Assembly (NCBI RefSeq): GCF_963675455.1
Contig: NZ_OY776217.1
Location: 1,536,001-1,600,000 of the forward strand
Direction of reading: 5' to 3'
Origin: Emcibacter sp.
Lineage (GTDB): Bacteria > Pseudomonadota > Alphaproteobacteria > Sphingomonadales > Emcibacteraceae
Length of the DNA stretch: 64,000 nt
The translations under genes were made by a program, and so were the position numbers. A model generated the notes under the pieces. It did not search any database, had not been told where the DNA came from, and saw only the letters and a list, made by a program, of their open reading frames with translations. Below are positions 50,419 through 59,807 of this stretch, in pieces; position 1 is the stretch's first letter, and every line of letters starts with the position of its first letter.

Positions 50419-51396
50419 TTAACGGTTAACCAGGTTGTCCGCCAGTTGACAGGTTGCCGGGCCCATAAGCACAACGAAAAGTGTTGGCAGAATGAACAGG
50501 ATCAGCGGAACAGTCATTGTTGCCGGCAGTCGTGCGGCCTTTTCTTCAGCCTTCATGATACGCTCATTTCTGAATTCGTTTGACAGCACCCGCAGGGACT
50601 GCGCCAGCGGTGTACCGTATCTTTCCGACTGGATAAGTGTGGCCGTCACCGCCCGGATTGCCGGCAGGGTGACACGTTCGGACAAATTAATCAGGGCCTG
50701 TTTGCGGTCCGGAAGAAAGCCCAGTTCAACGGAGGTCAGGCCGAGTTCGTCAGCCAGTTCCGGACAGGTGTTACCCAATTCCTTGACCACGCGATGCAGG
50801 GCGGAATCCAAGGTCAGGCCGGCTTCTGCACAGATCACAAGCAGATCCAGGAAATCCGGCAGTGATTTCTGCATTTCCGCATTGCGTTTATCCGAAATAT
50901 TCTTGAGAATAATTTCCGGCAGGTAGGACGCCAGCAATACAGATCCGATACAGGCCCCGGCTTTCATAAAAGTCGACAAGTCGAACATACCCAGGCCGTA
51001 GATCAGAACAACCGCGATCACACCGACAAAAAGCGGCAACACCAGTTTGAAGAACATGAAGACAACCAGGGAATCCTTGCCCCGGAAACCAGCCTGAACC
51101 AGTTTTTTATGGTATTTTTCAGTCTGTTCGTTTTTCAACAGATTGAAGCTCTGGACAACCTTGTTCATCAGGCCCACATGTTTGGCGGACTTGACTGGGG
51201 TACGTCGTTTGACCGGGGCTACATAGCCCCGTTTTAGATCCGACCGCCTGTCCTGTAGTGCCTTGAGACGCCCATGCATGGAATCCTTGACAATACCGGT
51301 GCTCCATATGGCCATGACCACAAGAAAGGCGGACATGCCCGCCAGTACGGTGATGATATCTTCTCCAGTAATTCCCGCAGGTAAATATTTTTCCAT
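50419..51396 (-). CDS. tadC: TadC, inner-membrane platform protein
   Basis: 325 aa, GspF-type. The T2SSF domain is about 170-305 (KSLPDFLDLLVICAEAGLTLDSALHRVVKELGNTCPELADEL; LRVLSNEFRNERIMKAEEKAARLPATMTVPLILFILPTLFVVLMGPA). Adjacent (2 nt) to tadB, as in all Tad loci. Confidence 0.92.
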   Translation of the reverse strand: MEKYLPAGITGEDIITVLAGMSAFLVVMAIWSTGIVKDSMHGRLKALQDRRSDLKRGYVAPVKRRTPVKSAKHVGLMNKVVQSFNLLKNEQTEKYHKKLVQAGFRGKDSLVVFMFFKLVLPLFVGVIAVVLIYGLGMFDLSTFMKAGACIGSVLLASYLPEIILKNISDKRNAEMQKSLPDFLDLLVICAEAGLTLDSALHRVVKELGNTCPELADELGLTSVELGFLPDRKQALINLSERVTLPAIRAVTATLIQSERYGTPLAQSLRVLSNEFRNERIMKAEEKAARLPATMTVPLILFILPTLFVVLMGPATCQLADNLVNR

Positions 51397-51398
51397 GA

Positions 51399-52382
51399 TC
51401 AGAACTCGAAATTAATCAGTTTGGAGATAATGAACATACCAATTCCCATCCAGATCAGGCCACCGATAATGGCTATTTGCCCGCGGGGATCAGTGAACAG
51501 GATCGACATGTAACCGAAGTTCAGCATTGCCAGCAAACCGCACATGATAAAGGGCAGGGAACCGATAATATAGGCACTGGCCTTGCCCTCGGAGGACATG
51601 GCTTTCACCTTCAGTTTCAACTGGCTGCGCCCACGCAGGATAGTTGAGAGGTTCCCAAGGGTTTCTGCCAGGTTGCCACCGGTTTCCTGCTGAACGGAGA
51701 GACTGATGACGAAAAACTTGAATTCCGGTGTATCAAGCCGGGTGGCTGCTTTCCACAGGGCTTCGTCCAGGGTTTTACCGAGACGAATGTCATCAATGAT
51801 TTTGGTGAATTCAACGGCAATCGGATCCTGCATTTCCTTGCCGACTGAACCGATGGATTCAGTGACAGGCAGACCGGCTTTCAACCCCCTGACAATCAGG
51901 TCTATTGCCTCCGGGAACTGTGTCGTAAATTTGGTCAACCGCCGTTTGATCATGCTTGAAACGACCATATGGGGGATCGCCAGACCACATGCCAAACCGA
52001 CCATGATTGATGGTACAGGGCTCAGGCCGCCAAGGATCCTGGCCAGAATACCGACGAACACGGCAACTGCCAGACTGGTCAGAATATAATGTTTGAATTC
52101 AATTTTGCGCCCGGTCCGCCGCAGTCTTTTGCGTAATTCATCTGGTCGAGGCACAAACTGGTCGAGGAAAAATTTTTCCTGTTTGACGAAAAGAGATTTT
52201 TTCTCGCCGCCTTCGCCCAGCAGGCCTTTGTTACGGTGACGTCCGACCACTTTTTGAAGACGGCCCTGCATGGCTTTCTGTCTATTTCCCAGCAGTCCGG
52301 CGGCAAGTGCTATCGTCGCCAGGACAAGGAACACCCCGGTAAAAATGCCGATCATTACAACAGTTGGGTTATCTACAGTCAT
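51399..52382 (-). CDS. tadB: TadB, inner-membrane platform protein
   Basis: 327 aa. GspF-like block: FPEAIDLIVRGLKAGLPVTESIGSVGKEMQDPIAVEFTKI, TPEFKFFVISLSVQQETGGNLAETLGNLSTILRGR. Membrane segments at the ends. Pairs with TadC. Confidence 0.92.
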   Translation of the reverse strand: MTVDNPTVVMIGIFTGVFLVLATIALAAGLLGNRQKAMQGRLQKVVGRHRNKGLLGEGGEKKSLFVKQEKFFLDQFVPRPDELRKRLRRTGRKIEFKHYILTSLAVAVFVGILARILGGLSPVPSIMVGLACGLAIPHMVVSSMIKRRLTKFTTQFPEAIDLIVRGLKAGLPVTESIGSVGKEMQDPIAVEFTKIIDDIRLGKTLDEALWKAATRLDTPEFKFFVISLSVQQETGGNLAETLGNLSTILRGRSQLKLKVKAMSSEGKASAYIIGSLPFIMCGLLAMLNFGYMSILFTDPRGQIAIIGGLIWMGIGMFIISKLINFEF

Positions 52383-52391
52383 CTCTTAATC

Positions 52392-54119
52392 CTAAAGCGC
52401 TTCCAGAAGAGCCCGGTGCAGGCCGTAATATTCAGCTTTCTCTGTAAAATGCGGACGAACCCCTGTAGACCGGAAATTGCCTAGCAGTTTTCCGTCCGCA
52501 TCCTCTCCGGTAAACTCGTAAACGAACAAGTCCTGTGTGGTAATAATTTCACCTTCCATGCCGACAACTTCAGTCACCGCACAGGTGCGACGGCCGCCAT
52601 CCCGCATACGGGAGATCTGAACGATCAGGTCAACCGCGCCGGCGATCTGTTCCCGAACCGCTTTGGGCGGCAGTTTCAGGTCGGCCATACCGATCATATT
52701 TTCCATACGTGTCAGCGCCTCACGCGGGTTATTGGCGTGCAGCGTACACATGGAGCCATCGTGGCCCGTGTTCATGGCCTGCAGCACGTCAAAAGCTTCC
52801 GCACCACGGACCTCACCCAGGATAATCCGGTCGGGACGCATACGCAGGGCGTTTTTCACTAGGTCACGCATGCTGATTTCCCCTTTGCCCTCCAGGTTGG
52901 CCGGGCGGGTTTCAAGACGAACCACATGGGGCTGCTGCATCTGCAATTCGGCCGTGTCTTCGATGGTAACCACACGCTCGCCCACATCAATCATGCGCGA
53001 CAGGGCGTTCAGCATGGTGGTTTTACCAGAGCCGGTACCCCCGGAAATGAGAATGTTCAGTCGACAGGCGGAAGCGATTTTCAGAACCGTTCCCATCTGA
53101 TGGGACAGGGAACCAAAATCGATCATCTTGTCGAGAGTAATCTTCTGCTTGGCGAATTTACGGATCGAGATAGAGGCGCCGTCAATGGCCAGCGGAGGAA
53201 TGATAATATTCACACGACTGCCGTCTGCAAGACGGGCGTCACAAATGGGGGTGGTTTCGTCCACACGACGGCCAACGGCGGTCACAATCCGGGTACAGAT
53301 ATTCATCAGGTGCTGATTGTCCCGGAAAGTCACGTCGGAAACAATCAGTTTACCGCTTTTCTCAATGTAGATCTGTTTCGGACCATTGACCATGATTTCC
53401 GTAATGGTCTCGTCTTCAAGCAGGGGTTCAAGAGGGCCAAGTCCAAGCATGTCATGGAGCAGCATGTTGACCAGTTCGCGCTGTTCCCGAAGATTCAGGT
53501 TGATTTTCTCCTGGGCCATGAGCTCGTTGACAGCTTCACTGACCTGTTCCGCCAGTTCAGCCCGGTCCATTTCGTTGGCGGCAGAGGCATCAATATATTC
53601 CAGGAGCAACGGCTGCAGCCGGTCCTTGGCTTCCATGATGCTGTCCTGGCTGGCCTGCTGGATCTGTTCGTTGGTCTGGGTTTTCACTTCCCGCTGTTTG
53701 CGGACAATATTTTCCTCTTCCTCCTGAATCTCTTCCTTGGTTTTGCTTTCCGAGGTCAGGAGGTCATTGAGCAGTACGGTAAGAAGATCGCGGCGTTCCA
53801 ACTCGTTTAGCTGCATTTTATGGCGCGAGGTCATTTCATCGATCAGTCCCTCGATGATTTTGGTAACCTCGTTGCGTTCCATTTCCCGTGCGGCGGCAGG
53901 ATCAATCCGTTCCTGCAGTACCGGTTCTATCAGGTCGAAGGCCTTGTCCACCATGTTGGCATTGGAACCACTTTCCTGCGGAATTGGCACGGCCGGAGGC
54001 GACGAGACATCGGTCTGTTCGCCACCGCCTTTGCCGAATCCTCCCGGACCGGCAGGTTTGCCGGCGGGAAAGGCAGGTTTTGTGCCTGGTGCTGATTTTC
54101 GTCCGAACGCTGGTTTCAT
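52392..54119 (-). CDS. cpaF: CpaF/TadA pilus assembly ATPase
   Basis: 575 aa. Secretion ATPase: Walker A ILISGGTGSGKTTMLNAL, Asp box ERVVTIEDTAELQ, His box ALRMRPDRIILGEVRGAEAFDVLQAMNTGHDGSMCTLHANNPREALTRMENMI. The N-terminal ~250 residues hold two similar helical halves (EVTKIIEGLIDEMTSRHKMQLNELERRDL... and RAELAEQVSEAVNELMAQEKINL...), an internal duplication longer than usual. The ATG at 54119 is chosen. Confidence 0.95.
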   Translation of the reverse strand: MKPAFGRKSAPGTKPAFPAGKPAGPGGFGKGGGEQTDVSSPPAVPIPQESGSNANMVDKAFDLIEPVLQERIDPAAAREMERNEVTKIIEGLIDEMTSRHKMQLNELERRDLLTVLLNDLLTSESKTKEEIQEEEENIVRKQREVKTQTNEQIQQASQDSIMEAKDRLQPLLLEYIDASAANEMDRAELAEQVSEAVNELMAQEKINLNLREQRELVNMLLHDMLGLGPLEPLLEDETITEIMVNGPKQIYIEKSGKLIVSDVTFRDNQHLMNICTRIVTAVGRRVDETTPICDARLADGSRVNIIIPPLAIDGASISIRKFAKQKITLDKMIDFGSLSHQMGTVLKIASACRLNILISGGTGSGKTTMLNALSRMIDVGERVVTIEDTAELQMQQPHVVRLETRPANLEGKGEISMRDLVKNALRMRPDRIILGEVRGAEAFDVLQAMNTGHDGSMCTLHANNPREALTRMENMIGMADLKLPPKAVREQIAGAVDLIVQISRMRDGGRRTCAVTEVVGMEGEIITTQDLFVYEFTGEDADGKLLGNFRSTGVRPHFTEKAEYYGLHRALLEAL

Positions 54120-54131
54120 GGTTTCTCGCAA

Positions 54132-55388
54132 TTATTTGGCCTGCTTGGCGTCTTTTTTGCTCAGGTTCAGTTTTTTCCAGAAGGGTACCTTACCCTGCTC
54201 CTCACTGTTCCCCAGGATATCGTCACAGATCATGTTCAGTGTCTTGACTGGTTTACTGTGCTTGGCCGCCTGGGGCAGGGGTTTGCCTGACTTGGAAACC
54301 TGGATCATCAGTTTGTTATCCAGCGGAATTTCCCAATCCACGGGGCGTTCGATAGAAGCTTCAAAATCTTTCTTCTCGACTTCCACCTGACCCGGTGCAG
54401 CCACTTTATTCAGTAGTATTTTGACTTTTGCTTCCGGGGCAACCGATTTGCAGAAGGCCAGAAAACGGATTGTATCCCGGGTTGCCGCCAGGCTGAGATC
54501 TGAAACCAGGATAATTTCCTGTGCTTCGGACAGCAGTAACGGATAGTCGGCAACCATATTCTTAGGCAGGTCAAGTACGACATATTTGAAATTGTGTTTC
54601 AGTTCGGTCAGTAGATGGCTGAGGGCCGCCGGATCCGTATAGGTGGGATCGTTCAGCGGCGCTTCCGAACCAAGAATGGACAATCTGTCACTTTCCTTGA
54701 TCATGGCCCGTTCAATAAAGAGACCATCGACCCGGCTCGGGTTTTCAAGGGCGTCACATAGTCCGCGTCCCGGTTCCAGGTCGAAGGACAGGGCGCCGGT
54801 ACCGAAATAGATGTCCATATCAAGCAACGCCGTCAGACGTTTTTTCTCATGGGCGAGAAGCCAGGCCAGACTTGAGGATATAAGGCTGGTGCCGACACCG
54901 CCGCGGACACCGACGACGGCGATAAGTTTGTCGGAATCATCTGCTGAGTCCGTACTCGCAACTTCATCGGGAATGCGTGCTGCATGCTCGGCGGACAATA
55001 TTGTATCCCGAAGCTGGTCCGTCGAGACCGGTCTGACCAGATAGTCATGAATGCCGTAAGAAATCAGTTCACGATACAATGTGATATCGTTGGCGCTGCC
55101 GATGGTGATGACCATTGTGCCTGGTTCCACCACTTCGGCAAGCGATGTCAGGTCTGCCAGCGGGTCTGCTGATTTAGAAATATCCACAATCAGGAACTGG
55201 GGAGAAGGCACGGTCGAAAGTGTTCTGATTGCGGCTTCAATCCCGCCTGTTTTTATGCTCGCGGGATTCCAGCCCCTCTCCGTCAGGACAGGGACCAGGG
55301 CCTGAGTTGTCTCGTCATCACAGACAAATGCACCGAAACTATGCTCGGTTGATTTGTCTTCTTTTTTCAAAAGGCTGGCTACACTCAT
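54132..55388 (-). CDS. cpaE: CpaE/TadZ, pilus localisation ATPase
   Basis: 418 aa. N-terminal receiver-like domain about 17-135 (without the phospho-Asp triad clearly present). The ParA/MinD-like domain starts KLIAVVGVRGGVGTSLISSSLAWLLA with deviant Walker A. It recruits the Tad machinery to its site. Between cpaD and cpaF. Confidence 0.92.
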   Translation of the reverse strand: MSVASLLKKEDKSTEHSFGAFVCDDETTQALVPVLTERGWNPASIKTGGIEAAIRTLSTVPSPQFLIVDISKSADPLADLTSLAEVVEPGTMVITIGSANDITLYRELISYGIHDYLVRPVSTDQLRDTILSAEHAARIPDEVASTDSADDSDKLIAVVGVRGGVGTSLISSSLAWLLAHEKKRLTALLDMDIYFGTGALSFDLEPGRGLCDALENPSRVDGLFIERAMIKESDRLSILGSEAPLNDPTYTDPAALSHLLTELKHNFKYVVLDLPKNMVADYPLLLSEAQEIILVSDLSLAATRDTIRFLAFCKSVAPEAKVKILLNKVAAPGQVEVEKKDFEASIERPVDWEIPLDNKLMIQVSKSGKPLPQAAKHSKPVKTLNMICDDILGNSEEQGKVPFWKKLNLSKKDAKQAK

Positions 55389-55399
55389 GTCATATTCCC

Positions 55400-56053
55400 T
55401 TATTTGGTCGCCTTGCTGTTGCTACCAGATTCTTTTTTCCCGCCGCCAACATAGGTACTGACCGCTTTTGCTGCTTTTTCAGCCTGCGGGCTTGCGGACC
55501 TGTTACCTGTGATCAGATCACGCGGATTAGCCACCATAAGTCCAAGATTTGCCTGGGTCGTACAGCCGAAGTCCATCATCGGGGCATTATTATAGTTAGC
55601 GGCACTATTGCGGGACCAGTCACCACAGCGTGGTGGTGTGACCACATACCGGGAGACCAGCAGACGGGCCTGGTCCGGTTTCGGCGCTACGCCATACGGG
55701 GTAACCTCGGCTGCCATTATGATCCCATGCTGTTTCAGTAACTCAGTGATGAAAGACAGGCGTTTTTTATTCAGATCAGACAGGTTCCCGTCTTTTTCCA
55801 GCGGGAAATCCATGCTGAGTTCGTCGCCATAGCCCACGCTGCTGTTGCCCAGAAAAGCAATCAGCGCCTTGACCTGGTCGCGGTCCAGCCGATGGGTGTC
55901 GGGGGTAAAGGTCATCATATAGGGTAAACGCACCATTTCGACCTTGTTCCGTTTCAGGTTTTCCAGACCTGTTTCTTCATGCAGACCGGCACAACCGGCA
56001 GTCATCAGAAGTGAAGTGATCGCGATTAGTTTAAGAATATTTTTTTTCATCAT
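55400..56053 (-). CDS. cpaD: CpaD pilus assembly lipoprotein
   Basis: 217 aa. The lipobox is LLMTAGCAG, then the CpaD pattern (LSDLNKKRLSFITELLKQHGI and YVVTPPRCGDWSRNSAANYNNAPMMDFGCTTQANLGLMVANPRDLI). Several ATGs at the start; 56053 gives best spacing to GAGG. Overlaps the end of the secretin gene slightly upstream frame. Confidence 0.88.
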   Translation of the reverse strand: MMKKNILKLIAITSLLMTAGCAGLHEETGLENLKRNKVEMVRLPYMMTFTPDTHRLDRDQVKALIAFLGNSSVGYGDELSMDFPLEKDGNLSDLNKKRLSFITELLKQHGIIMAAEVTPYGVAPKPDQARLLVSRYVVTPPRCGDWSRNSAANYNNAPMMDFGCTTQANLGLMVANPRDLITGNRSASPQAEKAAKAVSTYVGGGKKESGSNSKATK

Positions 56054-56061
56054 CTTCATCC

Positions 56062-57489
56062 TCAATCCAGCATAAATCCGGCGGCGCTTTTCATTTTTTC
56101 ACCGGTTTTGCCCTGTGCCGCCGGAGCGGTATCGGGGCCTCGAAGTTCATAGGACTGGCCATGCAGGAAGAGTTCCATATCATTGGCCGCTCTGAAGTTG
56201 TCATTGGGCAGCGGCATGCTGCCGTCGTTATGCGGTTTGACAATATAAGGAGTAACAATGATCACCAGTTCCGTTTCCTGACGCTGGAACTCCGTTGAAC
56301 GGAACAGGGCACCGAGGATCGGAATATCGCCGAGCCAGGGATATTTTGAGATACTGTTGGTAACATTGTTCTGAATAAGTCCTGCGATGGCGAAGCTCTG
56401 GCCGGATCCGACCTCAACTGTGGTCTCGGCCCGCCGTGTAGTCAGGGCAGGGATGCTAAAGCCGTCGAGGGTTACAGCACCGGCAGAAGACAACTGGCTG
56501 ACTTCCGGTTTGATGTGCATGCTGATCTTGCCGCTGTCCATAACCACCGGCTTGAAGTCCAGTGCAACACCATATTCTTTATAGGTGATAGAGAGCTGGC
56601 GGTCTTCGATCACGGGGATGGGATATTCGCCACCGGCCAGGAAGCTGGCGCTTTCACCCGAAACTGTTGTCAGATTGGGTTCGGCCAGAACGGAAAGGAT
56701 GCCTTCCTGCTCCATGGCGTCAATGATGAAGTTAATGTCAAAGTTTCCGCTTCTGAAGCCACCGGCAAAGTTGTTGCCGCGATCCAGGGAGAAAAACTCT
56801 TTGACACCGTCCACAACGTCAAACACCTGTGAACCCTGGAACATTCCGATAGCGGTGCTGCCGTTGACAAAGCTGTTCTGCCAGTTGAAACCAAGTTGTT
56901 TCATAGTGTCCCGGCCGACTTCTGCAATCCGTACCCGCAGGTTCACCTGGACGGGAGTCGCAATGGTCAGGCGGTTGATAATGGTGTTATCTACGCCGAT
57001 AAATTCGGCAGCCATACGCCGGGCTTCTTCGGCCTGGTCAGGGCTGTCCACATTGCCGGTCATGACAAGCAGGCCTTCGTAGGATTTTACGTTGATCCGG
57101 GCGTCAGGCATCACACTGTTCAGGGCGCTTTCCAGGCTGCCCAGATTATGGGTCACTGAAATATCGCCGCTCAACAGGATTTCATCATCGTCACTGACGC
57201 CATAAATGCTTGTTTCGCCTTGTTTTTTGCCAAAAATATAGACGAGGGTTGGTGACTTTACCTGGATGTCAGCGATCGCCGGATCGGCAATGAAGATATT
57301 GGATGCCGGCCGTTTCAGGCGTAATAGTGTGCCTTTACTGACTTCGACCTGAATGTTTTCCTGCTGCAGGGCAAAGGCTGGAGACAAGGGAAGGCTGCCA
57401 GCTAGCAGACCAAACACAGCGATCATGCAGAAAACTGATTTCTTCATTGTCTTGCCAATTCGGCGACGTATGTTCTTACGCGCTAACAT
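56062..57489 (-). CDS. cpaC: CpaC/RcpA pilus secretin
   Basis: 475 aa. Signal peptide (VFCMIAVFGLLAGSLPLSPAFA), N0-like domain, BON domain, then the secretin block (VLAEPNLTTVSGESASFLAGGEYPIPV, VGSGQSFAIAGLIQNNVTNSISKYPWLGDIPILGALFRSTEFQRQETELVIIVTPYIV). It forms the outer-membrane pore. The ATG 57489 has AAGGAAA upstream. Confidence 0.94.
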   Translation of the reverse strand: MLARKNIRRRIGKTMKKSVFCMIAVFGLLAGSLPLSPAFALQQENIQVEVSKGTLLRLKRPASNIFIADPAIADIQVKSPTLVYIFGKKQGETSIYGVSDDDEILLSGDISVTHNLGSLESALNSVMPDARINVKSYEGLLVMTGNVDSPDQAEEARRMAAEFIGVDNTIINRLTIATPVQVNLRVRIAEVGRDTMKQLGFNWQNSFVNGSTAIGMFQGSQVFDVVDGVKEFFSLDRGNNFAGGFRSGNFDINFIIDAMEQEGILSVLAEPNLTTVSGESASFLAGGEYPIPVIEDRQLSITYKEYGVALDFKPVVMDSGKISMHIKPEVSQLSSAGAVTLDGFSIPALTTRRAETTVEVGSGQSFAIAGLIQNNVTNSISKYPWLGDIPILGALFRSTEFQRQETELVIIVTPYIVKPHNDGSMPLPNDNFRAANDMELFLHGQSYELRGPDTAPAAQGKTGEKMKSAAGFMLD

Positions 57490-57491
57490 GA

Positions 57492-58379
57492 TTAATTTCC
57501 TTGCTTTGAGAAGCCCAGCTGCTGAACTTCATTTCCTCTTACCACCTTGACGTTGAAACTTTTGCCCTTTGCGGAAGGAGCACCCGCAGCGCCGGACAAC
57601 AACTGACTGACTTCGCTGTCCCAGGTAACGGTGTTTTCTTCTATATTGGATGTCAACGTCACGTCTGATTCTCCGTCTTTCCTGGCCAGGCTGCGCAGGC
57701 TCAGGGAAAGGTTCCCCATTTTCTCTACCAGAGAGATTTTCTCGGCGTCCTTGGGGGTTACTTCCAGGGTGACGGTTTTGCCGACAGACGGTGTATGTGT
57801 CGGGTTCGCGACTCTCTGGTCAATAGCCAGGATCCTGACATCCCTGAGAACGGTTTCGCTAACCTGGGCTTTTTTACGTCCGCTGGCAGCAACCTTGTGG
57901 GTGAGTAGAATGTCCACATGGTCGCCCGGGAATATAAAGCCGGAAATGCCTGAGGTTGCATTGATGCGGATTGAAACCGCACGTTTCCCAACCGGCAGAA
58001 CCGCGGCCATGAAGCCGCTGTTGCCAGGTTTGGCGATCCCGGAATCTGTGATCGGCTGACCGGCTGTAATGGTGTTTTTCACCACAGCGCCGGCAAATTG
58101 CTCCAGGTCTGTTTCAGCAGTTTTCCGGACATAGGTATCGTGCAGTTTATCATCGGGCCAGGACTGCCATACAAGATCATCCTTTTTCAGGAAATGCCCT
58201 ATATGAAGGTCAAAGGCGGCGACCAGAACCTGAACCTTTGCGGGGGCAGATTGTGCAACCTGTTGTAACTGTTGCGGGGTCGATGCCGGTTTGATCAGAC
58301 TGCGGGCCATAAAGGCGGTTACCGCGGCGATTACCAGGGCTACACCGACAAGAATGATGCTACGCATATTGATATTCAT
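57492..58379 (-). CDS. cpaB: CpaB/RcpC pilus assembly protein
   Basis: 295 aa. N-terminal TM (IILVGVALVIAAVTAFMARSL), SAF domain (VLVAAFDLHIGHFLKKDDLVWQSWP, ITAGQPITDSGIAKPGN) and RcpC/CpaB core (AVSIRINATSGISGFIFPGDHVDILLTHKV). The stop is 2 nt upstream of the cpaC start. Confidence 0.92.
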   Translation of the reverse strand: MNINMRSIILVGVALVIAAVTAFMARSLIKPASTPQQLQQVAQSAPAKVQVLVAAFDLHIGHFLKKDDLVWQSWPDDKLHDTYVRKTAETDLEQFAGAVVKNTITAGQPITDSGIAKPGNSGFMAAVLPVGKRAVSIRINATSGISGFIFPGDHVDILLTHKVAASGRKKAQVSETVLRDVRILAIDQRVANPTHTPSVGKTVTLEVTPKDAEKISLVEKMGNLSLSLRSLARKDGESDVTLTSNIEENTVTWDSEVSQLLSGAAGAPSAKGKSFNVKVVRGNEVQQLGFSKQGN

Positions 58380-58394
58380 AACCTGTTTTCCTTG

Positions 58395-58919
58395 TTACGC
58401 TTGTCCATCCAGTGAAACGTAAAGCTGGAAGGCGACATATAGTCCCCCCAATGCGATACCGACTCCATAGGGAACTTTTGCATTCTCTGTTTGTGCCACA
58501 GGAAAGTTTATATTCTCTGAAGATTTGGCGGCTTTTGATGCTATAAGCCGGTTTCTGGCCAAAATAGTTGCTGCCAGAAGCCCCCCGGTCAGGGACATGA
58601 TCATCAGGTAGTTCAACACAAGTGAGGGACCTGCCCAGAGCGCCACGACCGGGATCAGTTTTACATCGCCGCCTCCCATGACATTCAGGGCGAAAAAGAT
58701 CATGCCTATACCGAAAATGACCAGGGCAATCAGGACCGACCAGCCGACATAGGAGAAGGCAATGCTGCCATTGTCCATATAAAGGGCGATCAAAAAAACG
58801 GGGTAGAGGAAAAGGACAACAAGGCACAACCTGTTGGACAGGATATAGTGCCTTATGTCGGAAAGAGCAGCCCAGATCATGAGACCGGAAAATATGAAGA
58901 CCACTGTTGTTGTTAACAC
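58395..58919 (-). CDS. cpaA: CpaA/TadV prepilin peptidase
   Basis: 174 aa, about six TMs. The A24 aspartates are in LSDIRHYILSNRL and MGGGDVKLIP. Cuts the prepilin leader of Flp. Between flp2 and cpaB. Confidence 0.92.
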   Translation of the reverse strand: MLTTTVVFIFSGLMIWAALSDIRHYILSNRLCLVVLFLYPVFLIALYMDNGSIAFSYVGWSVLIALVIFGIGMIFFALNVMGGGDVKLIPVVALWAGPSLVLNYLMIMSLTGGLLAATILARNRLIASKAAKSSENINFPVAQTENAKVPYGVGIALGGLYVAFQLYVSLDGQA

Positions 58920-59014
58920 TGTTTTCCCCTGTGTGATATCTTTCTGTTTTCAGTGATATCGGAAAAAAGTATTTTATTGGTTAAGAGTACCTAAAATACC
59001 GTGTTAACCCTGAA

Positions 59015-59203
59015 TTATTGTGAGTTGCTGGTTGCTTCCTGGACTGCCGCAGTTGTGTTGTTGCTCATATTTAAAAAGCTGCTGCTGAAGGAATTCAGGC
59101 CACTGATGGCGGCAATTACAATCATTGCAGCCAGGAGCCCGTATTCGATAGCTGTCGCGCCTTTTTCATTTCTGAAAAGATTTGAGTAAAATCTGTTGGT
59201 CAT
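59015..59203 (-). CDS. Flp-type pilin (second copy)
   Basis: 62 aa. The short leader and motif FRNEKGATAIEYGLLAAMIVIAAISG; the processing site is before the hydrophobic helix (G-ATAIEYG). The ATG 59203 has GGAAGGAA. It is downstream of the first pilin and a hairpin. Confidence 0.9.
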   Translation of the reverse strand: MTNRFYSNLFRNEKGATAIEYGLLAAMIVIAAISGLNSFSSSFLNMSNNTTAAVQEATSNSQ

Positions 59204-59282
59204 TTCGATTCCTTCCAAAAGATTGAGTGCCAAAAGGATGAGTTCGGTTGTCAGAACTCTCGAGTGAACAAACTGGCCAATA

Positions 59283-59321
59283 GAAAACGGCCCTGACCCT
59301 TACAAGGCCAGAGCCGTTTTC
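59283..59321 (-). terminator. Hairpin between the two pilin genes, probable attenuator
   Basis: GAAAACGGC (59283-59291) / GCCGTTTTC (59313-59321) with an imperfect extended stem. On the minus strand its tail is TTTTC. It should favour high expression of the first pilin, with partial read-through into the rest of the locus. Confidence 0.6.
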
Positions 59322-59349
59322 AGATTAGTCCAAACTGAACTATTGCTGA

Positions 59350-59529
59350 TTATGGAGCCACAGCAGTATTCAGGTCAGTAGATACTTTGGTGAATGTGCC
59401 TGTCAGTGATGAACCAACAGCCTGCAGACCACCGATGGCAGCAACAGCTACCAGAGCAGCAATCAGGCCGTATTCAATAGCAGTTGCACCAGCTTCAGAT
59501 TTTTTCAGAAGTGAAAAGAATTTTGTCAT
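59350..59529 (-). CDS. flp: Flp-type major pilin (first copy)
   Basis: 59 aa. Leader KFFSLLKKSEAGATAIEYGLIAALVAVAAIGG with the Flp G/A-x-x-x-EY motif; C-terminal TKVSTDLNTAV. It is the first gene of the Tad locus and is the probable major subunit. The ATG 59529 follows TTGGAG. The CtrA box is about 150 bp upstream. Confidence 0.93.
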   Translation of the reverse strand: MTKFFSLLKKSEAGATAIEYGLIAALVAVAAIGGLQAVGSSLTGTFTKVSTDLNTAVAP

Positions 59530-59680
59530 TTGTTTACTCCAATGTGCCAAAAGTTAAATTAGGTTCCTATGCCAAATTTTGTGAGTACCAATATGCACAG
59601 AAGTTATGAACAAAAAGTTAATGGAAATTCTTTTTTATTGTTTTAGAACAAATACTTACAAGATTTAAATTGATAAAAAA

Positions 59681-59695
59681 TTAACTTGTTGTTAA
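59681..59695. promoter_or_regulatory. Perfect CtrA box upstream of the pilin operon
   Basis: TTAACTTGTTGTTAA (TTAA-N7-TTAA). It lies in the 278-nt AT-rich gap (59530-59807) which holds no gene. CtrA activates pilA in Caulobacter, so the same is inferred here. Confidence 0.6.
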
Positions 59696-59807
59696 GGTGT
59701 GATTTAATCAAAATCATATAAAATTTTATCTGCCTTTTCCCTGCAGCCGGCAATATGCGGCAAATAGTTAACCCTTATATGTGGAAACAATTAAGAATAT
59801 TAACGGT

